NCBI GenBank assembly: GCA_964563155.1
Contig: CAZLVL010000009.1
Coordinates: forward strand, 1 to 64,000
Source: DUPQ01 sp964563155
GTDB taxonomy: Bacteria > Bacillota > Clostridia > DUPQ01
DNA length: 64,000 nt
Reading direction: 5' to 3'
The position numbers and the translations under genes are program-made. The notes under the pieces are model-generated. The model did not search any database and was not told where the DNA came from. It saw nothing but the letters and a program-made list of their open reading frames with translations. Of this stretch, positions 23,794-32,005 are shown in pieces. The stretch's first letter is position 1, and the number at the start of each line of letters is the position of its first letter.

Positions 23794-25059
23794 ATGGAAA
23801 AATTTATACTAGCTTTAAATAGCGGAAGCTCGTCACTGAAATTTAACATTTTTAAAATTGAAGATGATTGTACTGTCTCACCTGTATTGCACGGGATGGC
23901 AGAAGAAATAGGAAACACCCGTAGAAGTGGAATGAAGGTTAACTTTAACGGAGAAAAAGACAAATACCCCATAGCCCTAGAAGGTCATGAAGATGCCTTA
24001 ACAGAAATGTTTGAACTCTTTTTAAAACATGGAATAGAAAAAGATAATATAAAAGCTATTGGTCACAGAATTGTGCATGGTGGCCCTTTTTATAAATCCA
24101 GTGTTTTAATTACAGAGGAAGTTAAAAAGAATATTGAATCGCTTTTTTCTGTAGCACCTTTACATAATCCTCAGAACTTTATTGGGGTAGAGGTAGCACA
24201 AAAACTTCTTCCAGATGTACCCCATATAGCTGTTTTTGATACAGCCTTTCATGGAACAATGACCGCTGAGGCCTATAGATACGCCATACCTGAAAGATGG
24301 TATGACCAATTTTTAGTAAGAAGATACGGTTTTCATGGAACAAGCCACCTTTACGTTTCAAGAAGAGCAGCCATGTTGTGTAATGTACCCTTTGAAGAGT
24401 TTACCTGTGTAACAGCTCATTTGGGCAATGGCTCTAGTATAACCAAGGTGGAAAATGGTAAAAGCAGAGATACCTCCATGGGCTTTACTCCCTTAGAAGG
24501 AGTTATTATGGGCACTCGTTGTGGAGATATTGATCCAGCCATAATTGGGCATATTGCTTCGAGATATAATGATGGTGGTATGGATAAACTTGATGCTTAT
24601 GAAAAGACTATTAAAATGCTTAACAAAGATAGTGGATTAAAGGGTCTAGCAGGTACCAATCTAATGCAAGATATTAGAGAAAAGGCTCTTGAAGGCGATA
24701 AAGAAAGCATGGAAATAGTTGAAATATATAGTTATAGAATTGCAAAATATATTGGTGAATATGCAGCTACTACAGATAATCTAAAAGCTATTGTATTTAC
24801 AGCCGGAGTAGGAGAAAACGAATGGTTTGTAAGACAAAGAGTACTAGAATTACTCAAGTCTTTTCGTTTTGAAATTGACTATGAAACCAACAAGATTAGA
24901 GGAGAAGAAATAGTAATAGCAAAAGGCAGATTTGCAGGCAATGAGGTTATAGCCATGGTGGTTCCCACTGATGAGGAAATAATCTTAGCCTATGATGCCT
25001 TGTATCTGGGTTATCTGGACAAACCGGTTCCAAATAAATATCCCTTTGAAAAAGCTTAG
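23794..25059 (+). CDS. ackA: Acetate kinase
   Basis: AckA interconverts acetyl phosphate plus ADP and acetate plus ATP, the ATP-yielding step of fermentative acetate production. The 421-residue protein starts with ILALNSGSSSLKFNIF (the acetate kinase signature), followed by HRIVHGG, VFDTAFHGTM, RRYGFHGTSHLYVS, THLGNGSS-like AHLGNGSSITKV, and FTAGVGENEWFVRQ near the end. ATG 23794 was chosen over ATG 23785 because AGAGG (23780-23784) is 9 nt upstream of it and touches the other. No pta gene is adjacent. Confidence 0.96.
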   Translation: MEKFILALNSGSSSLKFNIFKIEDDCTVSPVLHGMAEEIGNTRRSGMKVNFNGEKDKYPIALEGHEDALTEMFELFLKHGIEKDNIKAIGHRIVHGGPFYKSSVLITEEVKKNIESLFSVAPLHNPQNFIGVEVAQKLLPDVPHIAVFDTAFHGTMTAEAYRYAIPERWYDQFLVRRYGFHGTSHLYVSRRAAMLCNVPFEEFTCVTAHLGNGSSITKVENGKSRDTSMGFTPLEGVIMGTRCGDIDPAIIGHIASRYNDGGMDKLDAYEKTIKMLNKDSGLKGLAGTNLMQDIREKALEGDKESMEIVEIYSYRIAKYIGEYAATTDNLKAIVFTAGVGENEWFVRQRVLELLKSFRFEIDYETNKIRGEEIVIAKGRFAGNEVIAMVVPTDEEIILAYDALYLGYLDKPVPNKYPFEKA

Positions 25060-26218
25060 ACCTAATTCACAATTTAAAGAATATTTTCTAGATCACCTAA
25101 AGGTTTTAGAAAAAATAAAAGAAGCTGGCTTTAAGGCCTACTTCATAGGGGGCGCCGTAAGAGACGCCCTTTTAAGTATAAAGCCTTATGATTTTGATAT
25201 TGCCACAAATGCTCCTTTGAAAAGATTAAAAGAGATTTTTCCTGATACCTTTGATTTAGGCCTTTCTTTTGGAACTATTAGCATAAAGTATGAAGGCCAA
25301 ATTTATCAAATAACTAGGTTTAGAAAAGAATATAAGTATGTTAACAATAGAAAACCTGAAAGGGTTACTTTTTCCTCCTCTTTATACCAAGACTTAAAAA
25401 GAAGGGATTTTACCATAAATACCTTGGCCTATGACGGAAGCTATGTAATAGGCTATTTTAAGGCTTTTAAACATTTGGACTTATCCATCATAAAGGCGGT
25501 AGGAAGGCCAGAAAAAAGGATTAGAGAAGATGTATTGAGGATTCTAAGAGGACTTCGCTTCTCTTTAACCCTAAATTTTACAATAGAGAAAAAAACTTTT
25601 GAGGCTATGAAAGAAAATGTTTATCTTTTAAAAAACATTTCTAAAGAAAGAATTCTTGATGAGCTTTTAGAGCTTATAAAAAAGGTTGATGATATATCTT
25701 TATTAAAGGAGCTGGGAATTTTTGACCAAATTTTTATAAACAGTTCTAAGATAAATAGTACTTTAAGAAAAAGTGATTCTATATTTATAAAGCTGGCTAG
25801 TCTTTTTGAGAACTTAGATTTAGGAAAAGAATTAAGTGAAGAGTTGGATAACCTAAAAATGTCTAACAGGATGAAAGAACATATTTTTAGTATTTTAAGT
25901 AATAAGGATATAGAAATAAGTGATAAGTCTTTAAGGTTTCTTTTAAGTAAATATGATTTAGATTGTATATATAGTATTTTAGAATATTCAAATTCTGAAG
26001 ACCCAGGCACTTTACTATTAAAGCAAATATTAGAGATAGGTTATCTTAAAAGCCCCAATGACCTAAAGATAAGCGGACATGACCTTATGGCTTTAGGATA
26101 TAATAAAGAGGAAATTGGAAATATAAAAAGAAAACTCTTTAATAAGGTGATTTATGAACCATCTAAAAATCAAAAAGATTATTTAATTGCTATGGTTAAA
26201 GATGAATTTAATAAATAG
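25046..26218 (+). CDS. tRNA nucleotidyltransferase / poly(A) polymerase family protein
   Basis: A class II nucleotidyltransferase of about 390 residues that adds CCA to tRNA 3' ends or polyadenylates RNA. IGGAVRDALLSIKPYDFDIATNA (GG-x-VRD and the catalytic DxD pair, about 31-52) is the family signature. VTFSSSLYQDLKRRDFTINTLAY carries the RRDFTIN motif, and GRPEKRIREDVLRILRGLRFS the ERxxxE-like neck region. No HD domain is evident. The open frame reaches back into ackA; TTG 25046 is proposed because it gives a sensible N-terminus, but no ribosome binding site supports it, so coupling to ackA translation is likely. Confidence 0.88.
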   Translation: MKKLRPNSQFKEYFLDHLKVLEKIKEAGFKAYFIGGAVRDALLSIKPYDFDIATNAPLKRLKEIFPDTFDLGLSFGTISIKYEGQIYQITRFRKEYKYVNNRKPERVTFSSSLYQDLKRRDFTINTLAYDGSYVIGYFKAFKHLDLSIIKAVGRPEKRIREDVLRILRGLRFSLTLNFTIEKKTFEAMKENVYLLKNISKERILDELLELIKKVDDISLLKELGIFDQIFINSSKINSTLRKSDSIFIKLASLFENLDLGKELSEELDNLKMSNRMKEHIFSILSNKDIEISDKSLRFLLSKYDLDCIYSILEYSNSEDPGTLLLKQILEIGYLKSPNDLKISGHDLMALGYNKEEIGNIKRKLFNKVIYEPSKNQKDYLIAMVKDEFNK

Positions 26219-26235
26219 TTGAGTCTACTTGGTAA

Positions 26236-26264
26236 TTGTAAACTCTTACAACTTATATTATAAT
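26236..26264 (+). promoter_or_regulatory. lepA promoter
   Basis: TTGTAA (26236-26241), a 17-nt spacer and a perfect TATAAT (26259-26264), in the 75-nt gap before lepA. Confidence 0.7.
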
Positions 26265-26293
26265 TTCTGGGAATAAACAAAAGGAAGTAGTAA

Positions 26294-28096
26294 TTGAAGA
26301 AGGAAAACATTAGAAATTTTTGCATAATAGCCCACATTGACCATGGAAAAAGCACCTTGGCTGATAGGCTTATAGAAAGAACAGGACTTTTGACCGAAAG
26401 GGAAATGAGAGATCAAGTCTTGGATAATATGGATATAGAAAAAGAAAGAGGAATAACCATAAAGTCCCAGGCTGTGAGAATGATTTATAAGCACACTGAT
26501 GGAAAGGAATATATCCTTAACCTAATTGATACCCCAGGCCATGTGGACTTTTCTTATGAAGTAAGCAGAAGTTTAGCAGCCTGTGATGGAGCTGTATTGA
26601 TTGTGGATGCATCTCAAGGAATAGAAGCTCAAACCCTAGCCAATGTATATTTGGCTACTGATAATGATTTAGAGATTTTACCTGTAATTAACAAGATTGA
26701 CTTACCTGCAGCAAGGGCAGAGGAAGTAAAAGAAGAAATAGAAAATATCATTGGTATAGAAGCTAGTCATGCTCCCATGGTATCTGCTAAAAACAGGATT
26801 AATATAGATGAAGTTTTAGAAAAGGTTGTAGAATATTTACCTCCACCTGAGGACAATTCCCACTTACCTACAAGAGCCTTAATATTTGACTCAAAGTTTG
26901 ATGCCTACAAGGGAGTTATTATCTATTGTAGAATAACCGATGGAGAGATTAATGTAGACGACACCATTAAGCTAATGAATACAAATAAGGAGTATCCAGT
27001 TGTCGAAGTGGGATATTTAAAGCCTGGTGGCTTTATACCTGCAGATAAGTTGGTTTCAGGAGAGGTTGGCTATATAACTGCTAGTATTAAAAATGTGGAA
27101 GACACAAGAGTAGGTGATACAGTAACTACCCTAAGAAGTAAGGCTGTAGAGCCCCTACCTGGCTATAAAGAAGCTGTACCCATGGTCTTTTGTGGTATTT
27201 ATCCTTCTGATGGTGCCAAATACAATATGCTAAAAGAGGCCCTCTTAAAATTAAAACTAAATGATGCCGCCCTTATGTTTGAAGCGGAAACATCAGCTGC
27301 TCTAGGCTTTGGCTTTAGATGTGGTTTTTTAGGCCTTTTGCATATGGAAATTGTTCAAGAAAGGGTTGAAAGGGAGTTTGATTTAGATATTATAACTACA
27401 GCTCCTTCTGTTATATACAAGATTATAAAAACAGATAAGACAGTTTTAAATGTGGACAATCCTACAAATCTACCTCCTTTATCTGAGATTGAATATATGG
27501 AAGAGCCCATAGCCAATACCATAATAATAGTACCTTCTGAATATGTGGGAAATATAATGGAGTTGTGTCAAGATAGAAGGGGAGTCTTTTTAGATATGGA
27601 GTACATTGACCCCATTAGAACTAAGTTGCACTATGAAATCCCCTTAAATGAGATTATTTATGATTTCTTTGATGCCCTTAAGTCTAGGTCTAAAGGTTAT
27701 GCCTCTTTGGATTATGAAGTAATTAAATATCAAAAGAGCAATTTGGTTAAAATGGATATCTTGCTCAACTTAGAAGTTATAGATGCCCTTTCATTTATCG
27801 TCCATGAAAGCAAGGCCTATGCTAGAGGTAGAAGAATGGCTGAAAAATTAAAGGATCAAATTCCCAGACATCAGTTTGAAATTCCCATTCAAGCTGCTAT
27901 TGGTGGTAAAATAATAGCAAGAGAAACGGTTAGAGCATTTAGAAAGGATGTTATTGCTAAATGCTATGGTGGTGATATTTCTCGAAAGAAGAAGCTGTTA
28001 GAAAAACAAAAAGAGGGAAAAAAGAGAATGCGCCAGCTAGGTTCAGTGGAAGTGCCCCAAGAGGCATTTATGAGTGTTTTGAAGTTGGATACTTAA
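26294..28096 (+). CDS. lepA: Elongation factor 4 (LepA GTPase)
   Basis: LepA/EF4 is a ribosome-binding translational GTPase involved in translation fidelity and ribosome biogenesis. The 600-residue protein has the G1 loop AHIDHGKSTLADRL (about 13-26), RGITIKSQAV (G2), DTPGHVDF (G3) and NKIDLPAA (G4). Domain III and the LepA-specific C-terminal domain follow, with RVEREFDLDIITTAPSV and the terminal segment QAAIGGKIIARET. TTG 26294 has AAGGAAG upstream. hemW follows directly after the stop, the standard lepA-hemW order that in many Firmicutes precedes hrcA. Confidence 0.96.
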   Translation: MKKENIRNFCIIAHIDHGKSTLADRLIERTGLLTEREMRDQVLDNMDIEKERGITIKSQAVRMIYKHTDGKEYILNLIDTPGHVDFSYEVSRSLAACDGAVLIVDASQGIEAQTLANVYLATDNDLEILPVINKIDLPAARAEEVKEEIENIIGIEASHAPMVSAKNRINIDEVLEKVVEYLPPPEDNSHLPTRALIFDSKFDAYKGVIIYCRITDGEINVDDTIKLMNTNKEYPVVEVGYLKPGGFIPADKLVSGEVGYITASIKNVEDTRVGDTVTTLRSKAVEPLPGYKEAVPMVFCGIYPSDGAKYNMLKEALLKLKLNDAALMFEAETSAALGFGFRCGFLGLLHMEIVQERVEREFDLDIITTAPSVIYKIIKTDKTVLNVDNPTNLPPLSEIEYMEEPIANTIIIVPSEYVGNIMELCQDRRGVFLDMEYIDPIRTKLHYEIPLNEIIYDFFDALKSRSKGYASLDYEVIKYQKSNLVKMDILLNLEVIDALSFIVHESKAYARGRRMAEKLKDQIPRHQFEIPIQAAIGGKIIARETVRAFRKDVIAKCYGGDISRKKKLLEKQKEGKKRMRQLGSVEVPQEAFMSVLKLDT

Positions 28097-29221
28097 ATGA
28101 AGGAACTTTTAAGGATTTATGTTCATATTCCTTTTTGCAAATCAAAGTGTGCCTACTGTGATTTTAATTCCTCTAGCAAAATGAACCATATGGTCAAACC
28201 ATATGTGGATGCTCTTTTAACCGAAATTTCCTTAAATTCAGAAGAACTAAGGAATAAGAAAATTGATAGTATTTACATAGGAGGCGGTACGCCTTCTTTT
28301 TTGAGCAGTAAATATATACATACAATTTTAAAATCCTTTAATTTTGACAAAGACACAGAGATTACCATAGAGGTTAACCCTGACACTGCAGACTACAAGA
28401 AATTTATTGAATACAAGCAAATGGGCATAAATAGAATTAGTTTTGGGGTCCAATCCTTTGATGATGAAATCTTAAAACTTATGGGAAGATCTCACACCAG
28501 CCAAGAGTCCATAAAAAAGATCCTAGAGTGCCAATCTGCAGGTTTTGACAATATATCTGCTGATTTAATCTTTGGCTATCCTAAGCAGAGCTTGTCTCAG
28601 TATAAGGAAACCTTGGAAATAATTAAAAAAATTGAGGTTCAACATATCTCAGCCTACAGTCTGTCAGTAGAGGATGGGACCCTTTTGAGCAATATGATTA
28701 AAAAGGGACTATTGCCCACACCTAATGACAAAGATGATAGGCTTATGTACCATTACACTATTGAGAGCTTAGCAAAGACTGGTTTTAGCCAATATGAAAT
28801 CTCAAACTTTAGCCAAGCAAGATATGAATCTAGACATAACCTAGGTTATTGGGAAAGGGACAACTATTTAGGTTTTGGTATATCAGCCCATTCTCTTATG
28901 GACAATATAAGATTTGAAAATACAGATAACATTTATGAGTATGTGGTTTCTTTAAAGCAATTGGTAAAGCCTCGTATTAATATTCAAGAATTAACAAAAG
29001 AAGAAATAATAACAGAACATATAATATTAGCCTTAAGACTTACTAAAGGACTGAATATCCATGATTTTGAAAAAGAGTTTGGGGAAAACTTTGAAGAAAA
29101 ATATGAAAAAGCTCTAGAGACCTTGGTAGATAGGTATCTTTTAGAAAAAAGAGGAGATAACTATAGTTTAACCAGACAAGGGCTGGATTTGGCTAATCAG
29201 GTTTTTGTTGAGTTTGTTTAA
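28097..29221 (+). CDS. hemW: Radical-SAM heme chaperone HemW
   Basis: HemW is a radical-SAM protein that delivers heme; it was formerly annotated as coproporphyrinogen oxidase. The 374-residue length fits HemW. HIPFCKSKCAYCDFNSS has the CxxxCxxCxF cluster site (C14, C18, C21 region), and YIGGGTPSFL, VNPDTAD and GVQSFDDEILKLMGR are conserved. True HemN has an extra N-terminal segment that is missing here. The start immediately follows the lepA stop. Ordinary member of its family. Confidence 0.93.
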   Translation: MKELLRIYVHIPFCKSKCAYCDFNSSSKMNHMVKPYVDALLTEISLNSEELRNKKIDSIYIGGGTPSFLSSKYIHTILKSFNFDKDTEITIEVNPDTADYKKFIEYKQMGINRISFGVQSFDDEILKLMGRSHTSQESIKKILECQSAGFDNISADLIFGYPKQSLSQYKETLEIIKKIEVQHISAYSLSVEDGTLLSNMIKKGLLPTPNDKDDRLMYHYTIESLAKTGFSQYEISNFSQARYESRHNLGYWERDNYLGFGISAHSLMDNIRFENTDNIYEYVVSLKQLVKPRINIQELTKEEIITEHIILALRLTKGLNIHDFEKEFGENFEEKYEKALETLVDRYLLEKRGDNYSLTRQGLDLANQVFVEFV

Positions 29222-29236
29222 AAACATATGGTTAAA

Positions 29237-29265
29237 TTGTTTTAAGAAGATAAAAGGGTTATACT
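29237..29265 (+). promoter_or_regulatory. Candidate promoter of the kinase-like gene
   Basis: TTGTTT (29237-29242), a 17-nt spacer and TATACT (29260-29265), about 80 nt before the start of the next gene. Confidence 0.5.
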
Positions 29266-29343
29266 AGTAAATTATAAAAAGGTTATAAGACATTAAAAAG
29301 GGTTTGAGTTATATACTCAAAATGAAAAGAGGACAAAAGACCT

Positions 29344-30264
29344 ATGCATATTACAATTACAGGTATGTTGGGAAGTGGTAAATCCACAATAGGTAATATT
29401 ATCTCAGAGGTTAAAGGCTATGAGCTCTATTCAACAGGTTCTATTCAAAGAATGGTAGCACAAGAAAAGGGCCTTTCTACTTTGGAGCTAAATAAGTTGA
29501 TGCATACTGTACCAGATTTAGACAATACCATTGATTCTACAACTGTAAAAATTGCCAATGAGAATAAGGATAAGTCAATTATATTTGATTCTAGAATGGC
29601 CTGGCACTTTGTACCTGAATCCTTCAAGGTCTTTTTAACCGTCAATGATTATGAAGCAGCTAGAAGGGTTGTAAAAGCAGATAGAGGACAAGTTGAAGGA
29701 TATACCAGCATTGAAGATGCTAGATACAAATTAAAAGAAAGAGCCCTAACAGAGCATCAAAGATTTTTAAGAATATATCAAGCAAACTACTGGGACTTTG
29801 ATAACTATGATTTAGTTCTAGATGCCACCTGGCATGATGCAGAGACTTTAGCCTATATAATTATGGGACAACTTGAGACCTTTTTAGAAGAAAAAGAAAA
29901 AGTAAAAACCTATCTCATTTCTCCTAGATCTCTTTATCCAGCAAATGTAGACAAATTAAAGAATTTAGACCTATCAAAGGTTATTAGTAAAGATCATGAG
30001 TTAGAAGGCTCTGATGATGATAGTGATGATAATCTTAATCCATGGATATACTTTAAAGACTTCTATCCATATATCATTGGAAAGTATAAAAGGGTAGAAG
30101 AAGCCCTCTTTAGTCAAATAGAGTTAATCCCTGCTTTTTATGCTAATAATCTAATAACTGAAATAGACTCAAAGTTTAACGAAGATACTATACAATATGA
30201 CCAAGAGCTGGCAAGCAAATATGAAAGCTTAGGAAAATTCAAGTATAAGAGCTATCCACTTTAG
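29344..30264 (+). CDS. Cytidylate-kinase-like P-loop protein with an unidentified C-terminal domain
   Basis: A 306-residue protein. Its first ~185 residues follow the cytidylate-kinase-like fold: P-loop GMLGSGKSTIG (7-17), IIFDSRMAWHF, and a LID-like region with basic residues (RRVVKADRGQ). The last ~110 residues, from about YLISPRSLYPANVDKL onward, are not part of that fold; this segment weakly recalls the start of ParB-like N-domains (ISPxxLxPxxV) but I would not name it. An acidic linker GSDDDSDDN lies within it. It has its own promoter candidate and is flanked by hemW and hrcA. Substrate unknown. Confidence 0.65.
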   Translation: MHITITGMLGSGKSTIGNIISEVKGYELYSTGSIQRMVAQEKGLSTLELNKLMHTVPDLDNTIDSTTVKIANENKDKSIIFDSRMAWHFVPESFKVFLTVNDYEAARRVVKADRGQVEGYTSIEDARYKLKERALTEHQRFLRIYQANYWDFDNYDLVLDATWHDAETLAYIIMGQLETFLEEKEKVKTYLISPRSLYPANVDKLKNLDLSKVISKDHELEGSDDDSDDNLNPWIYFKDFYPYIIGKYKRVEEALFSQIELIPAFYANNLITEIDSKFNEDTIQYDQELASKYESLGKFKYKSYPL

Positions 30265-30316
30265 GCGATTCTTAAAACTATCTTCTATTCTTACCTAAAA
30301 GCCAAATAAAAACCAG

Positions 30317-30345
30317 TTGACAAACCTGCTAATTGAAGGTATATT
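30317..30345 (+). promoter_or_regulatory. Promoter of the hrcA-grpE-dnaK-dnaJ operon
   Basis: A perfect TTGACA (30317-30322), a 17-nt spacer and TATATT (30340-30345). The CIRCE operator begins 9 nt further on, covering the expected transcription start. Confidence 0.85.
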
Positions 30346-30354
30346 TTATAAAGG

Positions 30355-30381
30355 TTAGCACTCTGGGGTTGTGAGTGCTAA
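30355..30381 (+). promoter_or_regulatory. CIRCE operator (HrcA binding site)
   Basis: TTAGCACTC (30355-30363), a 9-nt spacer, and GAGTGCTAA (30373-30381): a perfect match to the CIRCE inverted repeat. HrcA, encoded next, is the repressor that binds it, so the operon is autoregulated and induced by heat or misfolded protein. Confidence 0.97.
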
Positions 30382-30395
30382 AGCGGGAAGGTAAG

Positions 30396-31406
30396 ATGGA
30401 TAAAAGAACAACCGACATTTTGTTGGTAATTATAGAAGAATATGTAAATAGTGCAGAACCAGTTGGATCCAATACCCTAGCTCAGAAATATAGCTTGGGA
30501 GTTTCTAGTGCAACCATAAGAAATGTTATGCATAGTTTAGAGCAAGAAGGCTATATAACCTCTTTGCATACTTCATCTGGAAGAATACCTACTGAAAAAG
30601 GATATAGATTTTATGTTGACTATTTGACCGAATTTATAAAACAAAGAGAAATTGAAGAAAAAATCTATTATCTTTTAAAAAGGGTGGAAATTGAAAAAAC
30701 TCTTGAAAGTGTTTTTTCAAAACTATTTTCCAACAACCCCTATACAACACTAGGTGTTTTACAAAGAAAGGAAGTCCGCATAGATTCATTTAGCATTTTA
30801 ACCTTAGCTAAAGATATTTATCTTTTAGTCCTTTTGTTAAGAAATGGTAGTACTGCCCATCAAATCTTGAGAGAGCACTTATCTGACCAGGTTAGTGTTC
30901 ACATTATCTCAGAATATTTAAACGAAAAGCTCTATGGGAAAACCTTACAAGAAATTAAAAAAATGGACTTTTCCTTTATTGATAAATTTGATGAGGAGAA
31001 TAAGGATTTCTTTATCAAGGTAATAACACAAATTGTTGAAGTACTACAAACTTATGAGGATAAGGATATAAAAATAAAAGGCAAAGAAAACCTCTTGACT
31101 TTTCCTGACTTTAAAGATATTTTACAAGTTAAGGGCATTTTTGATGCCTTGAACAAGGAGTATGAAATAGGTGAATTGCTGCTTTGTGAAACTGATGATC
31201 CTTTCTCGGTTACCATAGGTAAAGAAAATAAGGATAAGAATTTAAGCGACTTATCCATAGCAAAGCACACATACGACCTAGGTCGTGAAGGGAAGATTAC
31301 CTTTGCTATAGCTGGACCAACTAGAATGGACTACAAGAAGGTAATGAACCTGTTAAACAATGTTGAAAAGATACTTGGCAATATGCTAGAAAGTAATAAC
31401 AATTAG
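30396..31406 (+). CDS. hrcA: Heat-inducible transcription repressor HrcA
   Basis: HrcA represses class I heat-shock genes through CIRCE and is kept active by GroEL. The 336-residue protein begins with a winged helix-turn-helix (MDKRTTDILLVIIEEYV, then EPVGSNTLAQKY and SSATIRNVMHSLEQEGYI, about 1-60), with TSSGRIPTEKGYRFYVDYL as the conserved DNA-binding extension. A GAF-like ligand domain follows. ATG 30396 has GGAAGG upstream; the in-frame GTG at 30375 lies inside the CIRCE repeat and is rejected. Confidence 0.96.
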   Translation: MDKRTTDILLVIIEEYVNSAEPVGSNTLAQKYSLGVSSATIRNVMHSLEQEGYITSLHTSSGRIPTEKGYRFYVDYLTEFIKQREIEEKIYYLLKRVEIEKTLESVFSKLFSNNPYTTLGVLQRKEVRIDSFSILTLAKDIYLLVLLLRNGSTAHQILREHLSDQVSVHIISEYLNEKLYGKTLQEIKKMDFSFIDKFDEENKDFFIKVITQIVEVLQTYEDKDIKIKGKENLLTFPDFKDILQVKGIFDALNKEYEIGELLLCETDDPFSVTIGKENKDKNLSDLSIAKHTYDLGREGKITFAIAGPTRMDYKKVMNLLNNVEKILGNMLESNNN

Positions 31407-31414
31407 GAGGTTAT

Positions 31415-31951
31415 ATGGTGGCAGATGATAAAAAAGCAAAAATGAATGAAGAAGCTCATGATTTAGAAGTTGAACCACAACTAGAAGAAGAGGTTGAAAC
31501 TCTAGCTTGTGATGTCTCTGATGATGATCTTAGAAAGCAGAATTTAGAATTAAATGACTGCTATAAAAGATTGGCTGCTGAATATGATAATTATCGTAAG
31601 AGGACCGCAAAAGAAAAAGCTGATATTTATGACCTATCTGTTATGGAAGTTACAGAAAAATATCTAGAAGTTTTGGACAATATTGAGCTGGCCTTAGCTA
31701 ATAGCCAAGGGGCACAAGATGAGGTTTTAAAGGGAGTAATGATGATTCATAAGCAATTTTTAACAGTGCTTGAAAAATTAGGCGTCTTTGAAATTGAGAG
31801 CCTAGATGCGGAATTTGACCCTAATCTCCATGATGCAGTAATGATTGAAGAAAATGAAGAAAAGGCCGGAAAAATAGTAGAGGTCTTTAAAAAAGGATAT
31901 ATATACAAAGAAAGAGTAATAAGACATAGTATCGTAAAAGTGGCAAGATAA
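31415..31951 (+). CDS. grpE: Nucleotide exchange factor GrpE
   Basis: GrpE releases ADP from DnaK. The 178-residue protein has an acidic N-terminal tail, a long coiled coil (about 38-85, with CYKRLAAEYDNYRKRTAKEKADIY), and the C-terminal beta domain with FDPNLHDAVMIEENEEKAGKIVEVFKKGY and VIRHSIVKVAR, the family signature. A perfect AGGAGG precedes ATG 31415. It is second in the heat-shock operon. Confidence 0.95.
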   Translation: MVADDKKAKMNEEAHDLEVEPQLEEEVETLACDVSDDDLRKQNLELNDCYKRLAAEYDNYRKRTAKEKADIYDLSVMEVTEKYLEVLDNIELALANSQGAQDEVLKGVMMIHKQFLTVLEKLGVFEIESLDAEFDPNLHDAVMIEENEEKAGKIVEVFKKGYIYKERVIRHSIVKVAR

Positions 31952-32005
31952 ATAATTTTTAAAAAAAAGTCAAAAATAGTCAAAGACAAATAATAGGAGG
32001 ACAAA

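Noticed and set aside
24992..25045. Earlier start of the nucleotidyltransferase gene inside ackA
   Set aside because: The added residues are an out-of-frame reading of the conserved ackA end and match nothing in the family.
30375..30395. GTG start of hrcA at 30375
   Set aside because: It lies within the right arm of CIRCE and has no ribosome binding site, whereas ATG 30396 has GGAAGG.
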